A DNA stretch of 64,000 bases from an uncultured Acetatifactor sp. (lineage in GTDB: Bacteria; Bacillota; Clostridia; Lachnospirales; Lachnospiraceae): positions 1 to 64,000 of the forward strand of contig CANRIP010000004.1 in the NCBI GenBank assembly GCA_947630715.1, in the 5' to 3' direction. Below the pieces are notes generated by a model. That model ran no database searches, was not told the DNA's origin, and worked only from the letters and a program-made list of their open reading frames with translations. The position numbers and the translations under genes are program-made. This document shows, in pieces, positions 53,710 through 62,386 of the stretch. How positions within the stretch are numbered: the first letter of the stretch is position 1; every line of letters begins with the position of its first letter.

Positions 53710-54215
53710 TGTTACATCAGCCGGAGATTCCCGGGAATACCGGAAATATCGGGCGTACCTGCGTGGCCGCCGGGGCGTCGCTTCATCTGATCGAGCCTTT
53801 GGGGTTCCGGCTGGATGAAAAATCCCTCCGCCGTGCGGGAATGGATTACTGGCGCTTTCTGGATGTGAGCCGATATATGAATTTTGAGGAATTTCAGTCC
53901 CTGCATCCCGGCGCAAGGATCTGGATGGCCACCACAAAGGCCAGACGGGTTTATACGGAGGTTTCCTATGGGCCTGACGATTACATCATGTTCGGCAGGG
54001 AGAGCGCCGGAATCCCGGAAGAAATTTTGAAGGAGTATGAGGATAGCTGCGTCCGGATTCCCATGTTTCCCCAGATCCGATCCCTGAATCTTTCCAATTC
54101 CGTGGCCGTTGTGTTATACGAGGCGCTGCGCCAGAACGGATTCGCCGGCCTGGAGCGAAACGGCAATCTCCACCGCCTTCGCTGGGAGCAGGAAGGGGAT
54201 GGCGGACAGCCCTGA
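53700..54215 (+). CDS. trmL: tRNA (cytidine(34)-2'-O)-methyltransferase TrmL, 171 aa
   Basis: SPOUT methyltransferase that methylates the wobble ribose of tRNA-Leu. Matches the family opening HIVLHQPEIPGNTGNIGRTC and the knot motifs FGRESAGIP and IRSLNLSNSVAVVLYE. Length is normal. It starts inside the last codons of the aminotransferase gene, so translation is coupled. Confidence 0.95.
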   Translation: MHIVLHQPEIPGNTGNIGRTCVAAGASLHLIEPLGFRLDEKSLRRAGMDYWRFLDVSRYMNFEEFQSLHPGARIWMATTKARRVYTEVSYGPDDYIMFGRESAGIPEEILKEYEDSCVRIPMFPQIRSLNLSNSVAVVLYEALRQNGFAGLERNGNLHRLRWEQEGDGGQP

Positions 54216-54255
54216 GGGGACCGGCTGTAAAAGTCAGGGAATTCTCATAAAACAC

Positions 54256-54285
54256 TTGCCAGTAAGAGTCAGAGTATACTATAAT
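54256..54285 (+). promoter_or_regulatory. Promoter of the Hpt/FapA-like/HD-GYP cluster
   Basis: TTGCCA (54256-54261), 18-base spacer, perfect TATAAT (54280-54285); AAGGAGG follows before ATG 54346. Confidence 0.75.
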
Positions 54286-54345
54286 AAATTCATCATTTCT
54301 ACATTGTTTTCAGGGCGGATCACACGATCCTGCCAAGGAGGATAT

Positions 54346-54699
54346 ATGACGTTACGGGAATGCTATGAAAAACTGGGTGGAGATTTTGAGGGAACGCTCG
54401 GGAGACTGAGCAGTGAAAAACTGGTACAAAGGTTTGTGTTAAAATTTCTGGCGGATGACAGCTTTACTCTCTTGGAAGAATCTATGGCGGTAGGCAATTA
54501 CAGCGAAGCATTCCGGGCAGCTCATACTTTGAAGGGAGTAGGCTTAAACCTTGGTTTTACGAAATTGTACGTGGTCAGCGACGAGATGACGGAAGCCCTT
54601 CGGGCCGGTGAAAAACCGGAAAACGAGGAACTTCTGGAAAAGGTGAGAGAAGAGTATCACAAAACCATCGATGTGATTCAAGAGCTTCAGAACAGTTGA
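54346..54699 (+). CDS. Hpt (histidine phosphotransfer) protein, 117 aa
   Basis: Four-helix Hpt domain with phospho-accepting His60 in AAHTLKGVGLNLG. Stand-alone, soluble. AAGGAGG lies 7 bases before ATG 54346. It opens a cluster with a FapA-like protein (21-base gap) and an HD-GYP response regulator, so it may pass phosphate to that regulator's Asp54. No histidine kinase gene is present here. Confidence 0.92.
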   Translation: MTLRECYEKLGGDFEGTLGRLSSEKLVQRFVLKFLADDSFTLLEESMAVGNYSEAFRAAHTLKGVGLNLGFTKLYVVSDEMTEALRAGEKPENEELLEKVREEYHKTIDVIQELQNS

Positions 54700-54720
54700 T
54701 CGGTCGTTTAAAGAGGGGCT

Positions 54721-56898
54721 ATGACTAAGGAAGAGCAGGAAAATTATCTTAAGTCCGGCTTTACGCTGGATCAGATCAACGAAATACAGGAGGGCCTCGA
54801 ACTGGGACTGGATACCTCTGTGTATGCAAAAAAGGAGTTTTTTGCCATTCAGATGTATCAGATCCGTCTGGGTATGATGGAAAAACTGCCGGTGGAGGTT
54901 TATGCCTCAACGGCTTACGACTGGTTCCAGATGGAGGAGATCCGTCTGGGTCTGCAGGATGGGCTGGATATTTCCATTTACGCCAACCCGTCCATTTCGT
55001 ATGACAAAATGCGTCAGATCCGTCTGGGCTTAAAGAGCGGCGTGAACCTTGCCTCCTATGCAAAGCTGGATGCAGGCGTTCTCCGGGAGCTTCGCAAGGC
55101 GCTGCTGTCAAAGATCTATATTGTGGATTATATCCAGCAGGGTTATAACGCGGAGCAGCTAGAGCAGATCCGCATTGCCCTGGAAAAACATTTGAATATC
55201 GTGCCTTATCTGCACAAGGAATTCCGCGGCGTCTCCATCCATGAAATCTGCGAGGGACTGGAGAAGGGCCTTGACGTATCCTGTTATGCCAGGCTGGAAT
55301 TCGGCTGGCGGCAGATGCGGGAAATCCGTCTGGGGATGGAAAACCGCGTGGACGTATCCTATTATGCCAATCCTCTCTATGACTGGCAGCAGATGCAGGA
55401 AATCCGTCTGGGGATGGAGAACGGCATCGACATCAGCGAGTATTATTCTCTGATGTACACCGCCTCCGACATGCGCAGGATGCGTCTGGAGCAGCAGGCC
55501 AACTTGGAGACTCAGGGCTCGTCGGAGGAGCTGTCTCATTTTGAATCCTTTGAGGGCATTTCCGTTACCATCAGCAGCGACGAGCAGGAGGCTTTTATCT
55601 ATGTGACGGACAGCGATAAGCTGACAAAGCCCCAGATCATGAAGGCGCTGGAGATGAGCGGCGTAAGGCGCGGCATTCTGGAGCCGGAGATCGGCAAGCT
55701 GCTGAGGGGCAAATTTAAGGATAAGACCCTGGTGGTGGCAAGGGGGAAACCCGCTACGGACGGTCCGGACGGCTGGTATGAGTATTTTTTCCGCACCCAG
55801 TTGGACAGACAGCCCAAGCTTCTGCCGGACGGTTCCGTGGACTTCTCGGAAATCCAGTGGTATGAATTTGTAAAGGAGGGGCAGCGCCTGGCGGTATACC
55901 ATGACGCTGAAATGGGAAGCGGAGGCTTTACCGTCACAGGCAGGGTCCTGCCGCCCCGGAAGGGCCGTGAGCGCAGCATGCTCACCGGCAGGGGGTTCAC
56001 TCTGCTGGAGGATCACAAAACCTATATCGCCAACACAAGCGGGCGGATCCTGCTGGAAGGCAACCGCATCGATATCGATAAAATGCTTACCATAGAGGAA
56101 GTCAGTCTTGCCACCGGCAATGTCAACTTTGACGGCAACATCTATGTCAGCGGCAATGTGAGCGTGGGAGCGGTCATCCGCGCCACAGGCGACGTGGTGG
56201 TAAACGGCTATGTGGAGTCGGGATCTATCGAAAGCACAGAGGGAAGCGTCTTTATTAAACAGGGTGTAAACGGGAACGGCGTGGGACGCATCAAGGCCGC
56301 TGTGGACGTCTCCGGCAAATTTTTTGAGTCCTGTCAGGTATACGCGGGCAACGAGATCCACGCCGGGTACTGCCTGACCTGCGACCTGCATTCGGAAAAC
56401 AGGATCATTGTCAGCGGGCGGAACGGTCAACTGGCGGGCGGAACGGCATATGCGAAAAACGGGATCGATATGACGTATGCCGGCAACCGGGTTGGTCTGG
56501 CAACCTTGATCCGCCTGGGGATCAACGAGGAGATTTCCCAACAGCAGGACCAGGTGGAGGAAAGGCTGGCGGAGGCCAACAAACAGTTGGATATCCTCCG
56601 AAACGCTTACGCGGACTTTCATGTGAAATATCCGCCTGAAGTGAGAAACACCATGGATATGTACCTGAAAATCGAAAGCGCCATTTTTACCAAGGAAAAA
56701 GAAGTGGATGCCCTTTTGCAGTACAAGGCGGATATGGAGAGCGGGATCAAGTCCGCCCGGGAGGCTCAGGCCGTGATCCATGACACTCTGTACGAGGGAA
56801 CCGTATTTGAGATCAACGGCAAACACTGGGAGGCAAAGCAGGCGCGGAACGTGAGGATAAAGCGGGTTGAAGGAAGAGTGGCTGTTTACAGAAACTGA
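54721..56898 (+). CDS. FapA-like (DUF342) protein with N-terminal helical repeats, 725 aa
   Basis: Residues about 12-260 hold some ten copies of a roughly 25-residue repeat built on QM-x-x-IRLG-(L/M)-x-x-G-(L/V)-D-(I/V)-S-x-YA. Residues about 275-560 contain the FapA/DUF342 core, including a beta-helix (GNVNFDGNIYVSGNVSVGAVI). A C-terminal coiled coil (about 590-680) follows. DUF342 proteins are linked to flagellar placement and polymer binding. Cytoplasmic. Position between Hpt and HD-GYP suggests a scaffold in a motility or second-messenger circuit; this is inference. Confidence 0.85.
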   Translation: MTKEEQENYLKSGFTLDQINEIQEGLELGLDTSVYAKKEFFAIQMYQIRLGMMEKLPVEVYASTAYDWFQMEEIRLGLQDGLDISIYANPSISYDKMRQIRLGLKSGVNLASYAKLDAGVLRELRKALLSKIYIVDYIQQGYNAEQLEQIRIALEKHLNIVPYLHKEFRGVSIHEICEGLEKGLDVSCYARLEFGWRQMREIRLGMENRVDVSYYANPLYDWQQMQEIRLGMENGIDISEYYSLMYTASDMRRMRLEQQANLETQGSSEELSHFESFEGISVTISSDEQEAFIYVTDSDKLTKPQIMKALEMSGVRRGILEPEIGKLLRGKFKDKTLVVARGKPATDGPDGWYEYFFRTQLDRQPKLLPDGSVDFSEIQWYEFVKEGQRLAVYHDAEMGSGGFTVTGRVLPPRKGRERSMLTGRGFTLLEDHKTYIANTSGRILLEGNRIDIDKMLTIEEVSLATGNVNFDGNIYVSGNVSVGAVIRATGDVVVNGYVESGSIESTEGSVFIKQGVNGNGVGRIKAAVDVSGKFFESCQVYAGNEIHAGYCLTCDLHSENRIIVSGRNGQLAGGTAYAKNGIDMTYAGNRVGLATLIRLGINEEISQQQDQVEERLAEANKQLDILRNAYADFHVKYPPEVRNTMDMYLKIESAIFTKEKEVDALLQYKADMESGIKSAREAQAVIHDTLYEGTVFEINGKHWEAKQARNVRIKRVEGRVAVYRN

Positions 56899-56930
56899 TA
56901 ACGGAAAGGAAAGCCACAGAGGAACAGGAT

Positions 56931-58037
56931 ATGCGCAGTAAAGTATTGATCGTTGACGACATGGAATTGAACCGGGAGATGCTGGCCGCTATTTTGGAGA
57001 AGGATTATCCCATTCTGGAGGCGGACAGCGGGAAAAAAGCCATTGCGATGATTCAGAAACATCAGGCGGAGATCGCCGTGGTGCTGCTGGATCTGATTAT
57101 GCCTAACGTGGACGGTTTTGCCGTGCTGGAGGTCATGAAAAACCAGTCCTGGCTGAAGGATATTCCGGTGCTGGTGATCACGGCGGAGTCAAAGGCCGAG
57201 GTGGAGAGCAAGTGCTTTGAGATGGGCGTTTCCGATTTCATCAAAAAGCCTTTTGACAACGCCATTGTGCGGAACCGGGTCAGGAATATTGTGGATCTGT
57301 TCGGATATAAGAACCAGTTGGAAGAAAAAGTAGAAAAACAGACGGAGACGTTAAAAAAGCAGTATAAGCTCCTGGTGATGCAGGCGGAAAAGCTGAAGGA
57401 AAGCAAGACGAAAATCATCGATATTCTGGGTACCGTGGTAGAATGCCGGAACTTGGAAAGCGGAGAGCATATCAAGCGGGTCAAGGGGTTCACCAGAATC
57501 CTTGCGCAGCAGATGATGAAGGATTATCCGGAGTACGGTTTGAATCAGGAAACCATCGAAGTGATCGTCTCCGCCAGCGCCCTGCACGATATCGGAAAGA
57601 TAGCCATCCCGGACAGTATCCTGTTAAAGCCTGCGCGGCTCACAAAGGACGAGTATGAATACATGAAATCCCACACCACCAGAGGATGCGAGGTTCTGGA
57701 TAATGTGGAAGACGTTTGGGATGAGACGTACAGCAAGATCAGTTATGAGATCTGCCGTCATCACCATGAAAGGTATGACGGGAAGGGGTATCCCGACGGG
57801 CTGGCGGGGGAAAAGATTCCCATTTCCGCCCAGTTGGTAGGCCTGGCGGACGCGTATGACGCGCTGGTCAGCGAGCGGGTGTACAAAAGCGCCTATTCCC
57901 CGGACGAAGCGTTTTACATGATCGTATCGGGAGAGTGCGGCGTTTTCTCGCCCAAGCTTCTGGAGTGTTTTAGAAGGACCAAGAAGGAATTTGAGGAGTT
58001 AAACCGGGCGCAGCAAAGAAAACAGCAGAACGGTTAA
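56931..58037 (+). CDS. Response regulator with HD-GYP phosphodiesterase domain, 368 aa
   Basis: Receiver at residues 1-120 (phosphoacceptor Asp54 in LLDLIMPN, Lys in IKKPF), coiled linker, and HD-GYP domain with HDIGKIAIPD and HHERYDGKGYPDG. HD-GYP enzymes hydrolyse cyclic di-GMP to GMP. The receiver could be loaded by the Hpt protein two genes upstream. It is 32 bases from the FapA-like gene. With a flagellin locus 11 kb away, a role in motility control is plausible but unproven. Confidence 0.93.
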   Translation: MRSKVLIVDDMELNREMLAAILEKDYPILEADSGKKAIAMIQKHQAEIAVVLLDLIMPNVDGFAVLEVMKNQSWLKDIPVLVITAESKAEVESKCFEMGVSDFIKKPFDNAIVRNRVRNIVDLFGYKNQLEEKVEKQTETLKKQYKLLVMQAEKLKESKTKIIDILGTVVECRNLESGEHIKRVKGFTRILAQQMMKDYPEYGLNQETIEVIVSASALHDIGKIAIPDSILLKPARLTKDEYEYMKSHTTRGCEVLDNVEDVWDETYSKISYEICRHHHERYDGKGYPDGLAGEKIPISAQLVGLADAYDALVSERVYKSAYSPDEAFYMIVSGECGVFSPKLLECFRRTKKEFEELNRAQQRKQQNG

Positions 58038-58049
58038 GGGGGAGCGCGG

Positions 58050-58373
58050 TTGAAATTTCATGCGGAAAAGATTTCTTTGGAAGGCTTATGGGACGCAATC
58101 AGCGGATATCAGGGAAAAAGTTTTCTGACAAAGAAGGGCCTGCCCTTTACCTACACCATCAAGGGCGGCGAGCTGTTTACGGACAGGCGGGAGAGATCCA
58201 TCACAAGAAGTACCTTTGAGAAGGCATATGAAAAGCTGCGTCTGGACAGGGACGCGGAGAACGGGCCGGCAAAAATCGTGGGGCCCAAGACGCTGAACAT
58301 GTACGGCGCGCCGTATATCTGGGCGGTCTTTACAGGAATCGGCTTGATTGAGGAAGAGACGAAAGGGGAATGA
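58050..58373 (+). CDS. Hypothetical protein, 107 aa
   Basis: Small soluble protein, no family named with certainty. TTG start with GGGGGAGCG upstream, 12 bases after the HD-GYP gene, so probably co-transcribed. Residues 19-60 (YQGKSFLTKKGLPFTYTIKG then ELFTDRRERSITRSTF) and a C-terminal GPKTLNMYGAPYIWAVF look like a compact alpha/beta domain. Convergent with nadR at a 15-base distance. Confidence 0.75.
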   Translation: MKFHAEKISLEGLWDAISGYQGKSFLTKKGLPFTYTIKGGELFTDRRERSITRSTFEKAYEKLRLDRDAENGPAKIVGPKTLNMYGAPYIWAVFTGIGLIEEETKGE

Positions 58374-58388
58374 AGGCGAAGGGGATAT

Positions 58389-58916
58389 TTATCCCTCCCG
58401 CAGAATCCCCTTTTCCTGAAGTTCCCCGCGGATCAGGTTTAAGATTTTTTCAGAGGGGGCGCAGATGGTGTGGTAATGGCAGCCCTCCGTAAGCTCCTTT
58501 AGATATTCCGGGTCGTTCTGTGACAATTTATGGCAGAATTCTGCGGCATCGTCGGCATCGTTGATCATCAGGTTGGCCCTGACCTGACCGTAAAGGGCGT
58601 GATCGATGAACACGTCCAGCATGGAGCCGCCGTACTCCACAACGGAAAGCATTTCCTCCAGAGCCTGTTCCTTGGTGTGTTGGACCGTGATCACGGCGGT
58701 GCAGCCCTGTTGTTTCTCCTGGGGATGGAACAGAAGGTATCCCTTGTTGGTGGAAATGATATTGCGGTTTTCTGCGCGAAGCAGAGCGATGTCCTGTACG
58801 ATGGCCTGACGGCTGACTCCAAACTGCCTTGCCAGCTCCGTACCGCTGACGGGGCCGGACTGTCTTTCCAGAAATACGATGATTGCCGTTCTGCGGGCGT
58901 TTCCGTCTAAATTCAT
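58389..58916 (-). CDS. nadR: Transcription repressor NadR/NiaR (HTH_11 plus 3H domain), 175 aa
   Basis: N-terminal HTH (SGTELARQFGVSRQAIVQDIALLR) followed by a 3H domain with the characteristic histidines in VQHTKEQ, IDHALYG and GCHYHTIC. Family members repress NAD synthesis or niacin uptake when niacin is plentiful. ATG 58916 is chosen, as AGAGGAC lies just upstream. No niacin gene is adjacent and I see no clear NadR box, so its targets are elsewhere. Confidence 0.92.
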   Translation of the reverse strand: MNLDGNARRTAIIVFLERQSGPVSGTELARQFGVSRQAIVQDIALLRAENRNIISTNKGYLLFHPQEKQQGCTAVITVQHTKEQALEEMLSVVEYGGSMLDVFIDHALYGQVRANLMINDADDAAEFCHKLSQNDPEYLKELTEGCHYHTICAPSEKILNLIRGELQEKGILREG

Positions 58917-59105
58917 GTGTCCTCTTTTCTGCTGTATCCAAACAGCGGGCAAATCTTATATTACCCATTTCCCGCTTTTTTCATACCAGGCTGCAACAAG
59001 TGATTTGACGAAACAGAATCTGGTTTACGCATGGGAACCCGCTGAAACATGGTGGGAGCGGCAAACCGCCGGGAAACAGCCGGAAAGATGGAAAACTTTA
59101 TCTAA

Positions 59106-59134
59106 TTGAAAAATGAGACGCAACGTGCTATCAT
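59106..59134 (+). promoter_or_regulatory. Promoter of mecA
   Basis: TTGAAA (59106-59111), 17-base spacer, TATCAT (59129-59134), with TGC just before the -10. The rest of the gap 58917-59245 holds no gene or recognised riboswitch, only a loose GCGGG/CCCGC pair near 58945-58976. Confidence 0.7.
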
Positions 59135-59245
59135 AGGGATATATAAGAGAAACCATCCGGAAATGACAGGATACGGGCAAAGGGCCGGGAAACCGTTTCA
59201 GCCGCCTGCATCCGCGGCCTGACAATCAAACGGGAGGGAACAGGC

Positions 59246-59941
59246 ATGAAAATAGAGCGTGTGGATGACAAAACGGTAAAGTGCTTTTTATCCAATGAGG
59301 AACTGGATGAGTATGACATTGATTATAAGGACTTTGTGCTGAGAAGCGATAAGGCGAAGGAAGTGGTGCAGGAGATTATCGTGCAGGCGGAGGAAGCGGT
59401 GGGTTACAAGCCGCCCAGATATTCCTTCGACTTACAGATCATGATGCTGCCGGATCAGGGACTGCTTTTGACGTTTTCGGAGCGGGAGCCGGAGAGCGAT
59501 CCCCTGATCGAATGCCTGAAGGAAATGAAAAAGGTGCTGCTGAAAGCCAGGGAGAAGGTGGGGCTGCCGGCTCCCCAGGCCAGCGGAGAGCAGCCCGGGC
59601 CGGTTCCTGGGGCGGAGCAGCCCGTTCCCCAGACGCCGCCTGCTCCTGTTTCCAAGCCGGAATTTGCCGTCTTCGCTTTTGCGTCCGTGAGGGATGTGAT
59701 CAGCTACGCCCAGGCCCTGCCCGGCAACCTCAGGATCGACAGCGCGCTGTATGAAATGGACGATACCTTTTATCTCTGTCTGGGAAAGGGCCGGGCTTCT
59801 TACGAAAGGTACAGCAGGGCCTGTATCCAGGCTCTGGAGTTTGGAGCGCTGTACGGCGCGGAGGAACAGTTACTGCTCCGGCTGGAGGAACACGGCGCAT
59901 GCTTGATTCAGGCAAAGGCGGTTAAAAAGCTGAAGGGCTGA
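59246..59941 (+). CDS. mecA: Adaptor protein MecA, 231 aa
   Basis: ClpC adaptor that delivers substrates to ClpCP. N-terminal substrate-binding domain (KIERVDDKTVKCFLSNEELDEYDI), a Pro/Gln-rich linker (about 110-150), and the C-terminal ClpC-binding domain (FAFASVRDVISYAQAL to the end). This is the adaptor MecA, not the methicillin-resistance penicillin-binding protein of the same symbol. GGGAGGGAACAGGC precedes the ATG. Confidence 0.94.
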   Translation: MKIERVDDKTVKCFLSNEELDEYDIDYKDFVLRSDKAKEVVQEIIVQAEEAVGYKPPRYSFDLQIMMLPDQGLLLTFSEREPESDPLIECLKEMKKVLLKAREKVGLPAPQASGEQPGPVPGAEQPVPQTPPAPVSKPEFAVFAFASVRDVISYAQALPGNLRIDSALYEMDDTFYLCLGKGRASYERYSRACIQALEFGALYGAEEQLLLRLEEHGACLIQAKAVKKLKG

Positions 59942-60005
59942 AGATACATATGTCTTTGAATATCCCCGGTTCCCCGGAAACGAAATCTGACGCGGGTGAC
60001 GGAAA

Positions 60006-61541
60006 ATGGAAAAAAAGGAAAAGGATCGGATTTATCTTGCCATCGATTTAAAATCCTTTTACGCTTCGGTGGAGTGCGTGGAGAGAAAGCTGGATCCTCT
60101 GACCACCAATCTGGTGGTGGCGGATGTGGAACGGACGGAGAAAACCATATGCCTGGCGGTTTCTCCGGCTCTGAAGGACTACGGGATACCGGGCAGAGCC
60201 CGTCTTTTTGAGGTTGTTCAGAAGGTGGAGCAGATCAATGCGGGACGCCGGCGAAGGGCCGCGGGGCATCGGTTTACCGGCACTTCCGTGAACGATACGG
60301 AGTTGAAGGAAAATCCTTCCCTGGCGCTGGACTATATCGCCGCCAGGCCCCGCATGGCCTTTTATATGCAGTACAGCACCCGAATCTATCAGATTTATCT
60401 GCGTTTTGTGGCGCCGGAGGATATCCATGTGTACTCTATCGACGAGGTCTTTGTGGACGTGACGGAGTATCTGGCGGTGTATGGCCTGACCGCCCGTGAG
60501 CTGGCCATGAAAATGATCCGGGAAGTGCATCGGGAGACGGGGATTACCGCTGCCGCAGGGGTGGGTACCAACCTGTATCTGTGTAAGATTGCCATGGATA
60601 TTGTGGCCAAGCATATCCCGGCGGACCAGGACGGCGTTCGGATCGCCGAGCTGGACGAGATCAGTTATCGGAGACTTTTGTGGAACCACCGGCCTCTCAC
60701 CGATTTTTGGCGGGTGGGGCAGGGGTACGCCCGCAAGCTGGAGGAAAACGGCCTGTTCACCATGGGGGATGTGGCCAGATGCTCCCTGGGGAAAGAGACG
60801 GATTATTATAACGAGGATCTGCTGTACCGGCTGTTTGGGGTCAACGCGGAGCTTTTGATCGACCACGCCTGGGGCTGGGAGCCCTGTACCATAGCGGATA
60901 TCAAGGCCTATCGGCCGGAGAGCAACAGCATCAGCTCAGGGCAGGTGCTGTCCCGTCCATATGGCTTTGACAAGGCAAAGCTGGTCGTGAAGGAAATGAC
61001 GGATCTGCTGGCGCTGGATCTGGTGGACAAAGGGCTGGTGACGGATCAGATGGTCCTTTCGGTGGGGTATGACGTGGAATGCCTGACGAACCCCGAGATT
61101 CGGCAGAAATACCACGGCCCTGTGACCACGGACCATTACGGCAGGCAGGTTCCAAAATCCGCCCATGGCTCCGTGAATCTGGAAAAGCCCACGTCTTCCA
61201 CCCGTTTGATCATGGAGGCTGTAACGCAGTTGTATGACAGGATTGTGGATGCAGATCTTCTGGTGCGCAGGATGTATGTGGTGGCAAACCATGTGGTAAG
61301 CGAGGCGGAAGGAAAACGCAGGGAGGAACCGGAACAGTTGGAGCTGTTTGTGGATTATGAAACTCTGCAAAGGGAAAACGAGAAACAGGAGGAAGCTCTG
61401 GATCGGGAGAGGCGGGTACAACAGGCGGTTCTGGAGGTGAAAAAGAAGTACGGGAAAAACGCCATCCTGAAGGGGATGAATCTGGAGGAAGGCGGTACGG
61501 CCATGGAAAGGAACCGGCAGATCGGCGGGCACAGGGCGTAA
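60006..61541 (+). CDS. Y-family DNA polymerase (UvrX/DinB type), 511 aa
   Basis: Translesion polymerase. Catalytic acidic residues are in IYLAIDLKSFYASVE and VYSIDEVFVDV. Palm, fingers, thumb HhH and little-finger parts follow; the last 60 residues are charged helices. It belongs to the group paired with YolD-like proteins in Firmicutes and their mobile elements. The start is supported by an AT-poor but purine-rich GGTGACGGAAA region only. The next gene begins 1 base after its stop. A weak palindrome ACATATGT (59946-59953) lies upstream but lacks the full LexA box. Confidence 0.92.
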   Translation: MEKKEKDRIYLAIDLKSFYASVECVERKLDPLTTNLVVADVERTEKTICLAVSPALKDYGIPGRARLFEVVQKVEQINAGRRRRAAGHRFTGTSVNDTELKENPSLALDYIAARPRMAFYMQYSTRIYQIYLRFVAPEDIHVYSIDEVFVDVTEYLAVYGLTARELAMKMIREVHRETGITAAAGVGTNLYLCKIAMDIVAKHIPADQDGVRIAELDEISYRRLLWNHRPLTDFWRVGQGYARKLEENGLFTMGDVARCSLGKETDYYNEDLLYRLFGVNAELLIDHAWGWEPCTIADIKAYRPESNSISSGQVLSRPYGFDKAKLVVKEMTDLLALDLVDKGLVTDQMVLSVGYDVECLTNPEIRQKYHGPVTTDHYGRQVPKSAHGSVNLEKPTSSTRLIMEAVTQLYDRIVDADLLVRRMYVVANHVVSEAEGKRREEPEQLELFVDYETLQRENEKQEEALDRERRVQQAVLEVKKKYGKNAILKGMNLEEGGTAMERNRQIGGHRA

Positions 61542-61542
61542 C

Positions 61543-61971
61543 ATGGAAACCAGCGGAAACCATCACCAATATGACGATATCATCCATCTGCCTCACCATC
61601 AGTCCTCCCTGCGGCCCCATATGCCCCTGAGGGACCGTGCGGCCCAGTTTTCCCCTTTTGCCGCCCTGACCGGGTATGACCAGGCTGTGGAGGAAACGGC
61701 GCGGCTGACGGACGAGCGGCACAATCTGGGCGAGGACGCCAGGGACGCGCTGGATGAAAAGCTGGGACGTCTGCTGCGGGCGGGCGGCGGCCAGCAGGTC
61801 AGCATCACATACTTTGAACCGGATATGAGAAAGAAGGGCGGCGCGTATCAAACCGTCCATGGCAATCTGAAAACCTATGACAATCTGGAGCGGGCGGTGG
61901 TTCTGGAGGACGGAACCAGGATCCCGGCAGACAGTATTCTGGATCTGGAAAGCGACGCCTTTTCCTGCTAA
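61543..61971 (+). CDS. YolD-like protein, polymerase partner, 142 aa
   Basis: Matches the YolD-like family: HHQSSLRPHMPLRDRAAQFSPFAALTGYDQ, then a C-terminal beta domain with FEPDMRKKGGAY. Such proteins are encoded just after UvrX-like polymerases and are thought to assist or regulate them. The 1-base gap implies co-translation. Confidence 0.88.
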   Translation: METSGNHHQYDDIIHLPHHQSSLRPHMPLRDRAAQFSPFAALTGYDQAVEETARLTDERHNLGEDARDALDEKLGRLLRAGGGQQVSITYFEPDMRKKGGAYQTVHGNLKTYDNLERAVVLEDGTRIPADSILDLESDAFSC

Positions 61972-62007
61972 AAATGCGCTTTTTAGGCGTGGATATGCGG
62001 AAATATC

Positions 62008-62037
62008 TTGACAAATCCCGGGTGTTTACACTAAAAT
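62008..62037 (+). promoter_or_regulatory. Promoter of the T-box-proS unit
   Basis: TTGACA (62008-62013), 18-base spacer, TAAAAT (62032-62037). Confidence 0.8.
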
Positions 62038-62043
62038 CTCCTT

Positions 62044-62338
62044 ATACAAGCAAAACAGATATCCTGGATGAAAAAATGACGTAGAAGGGGATCAGTACGG
62101 ATGCGGAAGCATTGCAGAGAGAGGACGGGGCAGAAACGCAGACAGCGCTTTTGCGGCTGAAAGGTCCTTATGCCAAAGCTCCGGAACCTGCTCCGGAGTC
62201 CTGTGCGAGCCGGCGGTAAAACCGGGTAAGCACGGCGTAAACCGGCGTTAACGGTTCTAAGAGCGGGCGCAGTATGCGTCAAACAGGGTGGTACCGCCGG
62301 GTTTTCGGTCCCTTTGGGATTGGAGGCCCGGCGTTTTT
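62044..62338 (+). ncRNA. T-box riboswitch (proline type) with terminator
   Basis: Stem I carries AGTA (62094-62097), the distal GCAGAGAGAGG segment (from 62114), and on the 3' side GAAAGGT followed by CCT (62166-62168), a proline codon in the place expected for the specifier. Stem III is CTCCGG/CCGGAG (62179-62198). The T-box AGGGTGGTACCGC is at 62285-62297. The terminator pairs GCCGGG (62296-62301) with CCCGGC (62327-62332) and ends in TTTTT. Uncharged tRNA-Pro should allow read-through into proS. Confidence 0.92.
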
Positions 62339-62386
62339 GCGCGTCAGGGAAATTGTATGGCCGATCACGGCAGAAAAGAGGTTATC

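Noticed and set aside
55159..56826. Long minus-strand frame inside the FapA-like gene (also within the GH3 pair, carB and CapA-like genes)
   Set aside because: These are open because of GC-rich codon bias of the real gene; no ribosome binding sites or recognisable domains.
59246..59941. mecA as methicillin resistance
   Set aside because: The protein is the ClpC adaptor, not a penicillin-binding protein.
59941..59960. LexA operator upstream of the Y-family polymerase
   Set aside because: Only the inner ACATATGT is symmetric; the needed GAAC and GTTC arms do not match.
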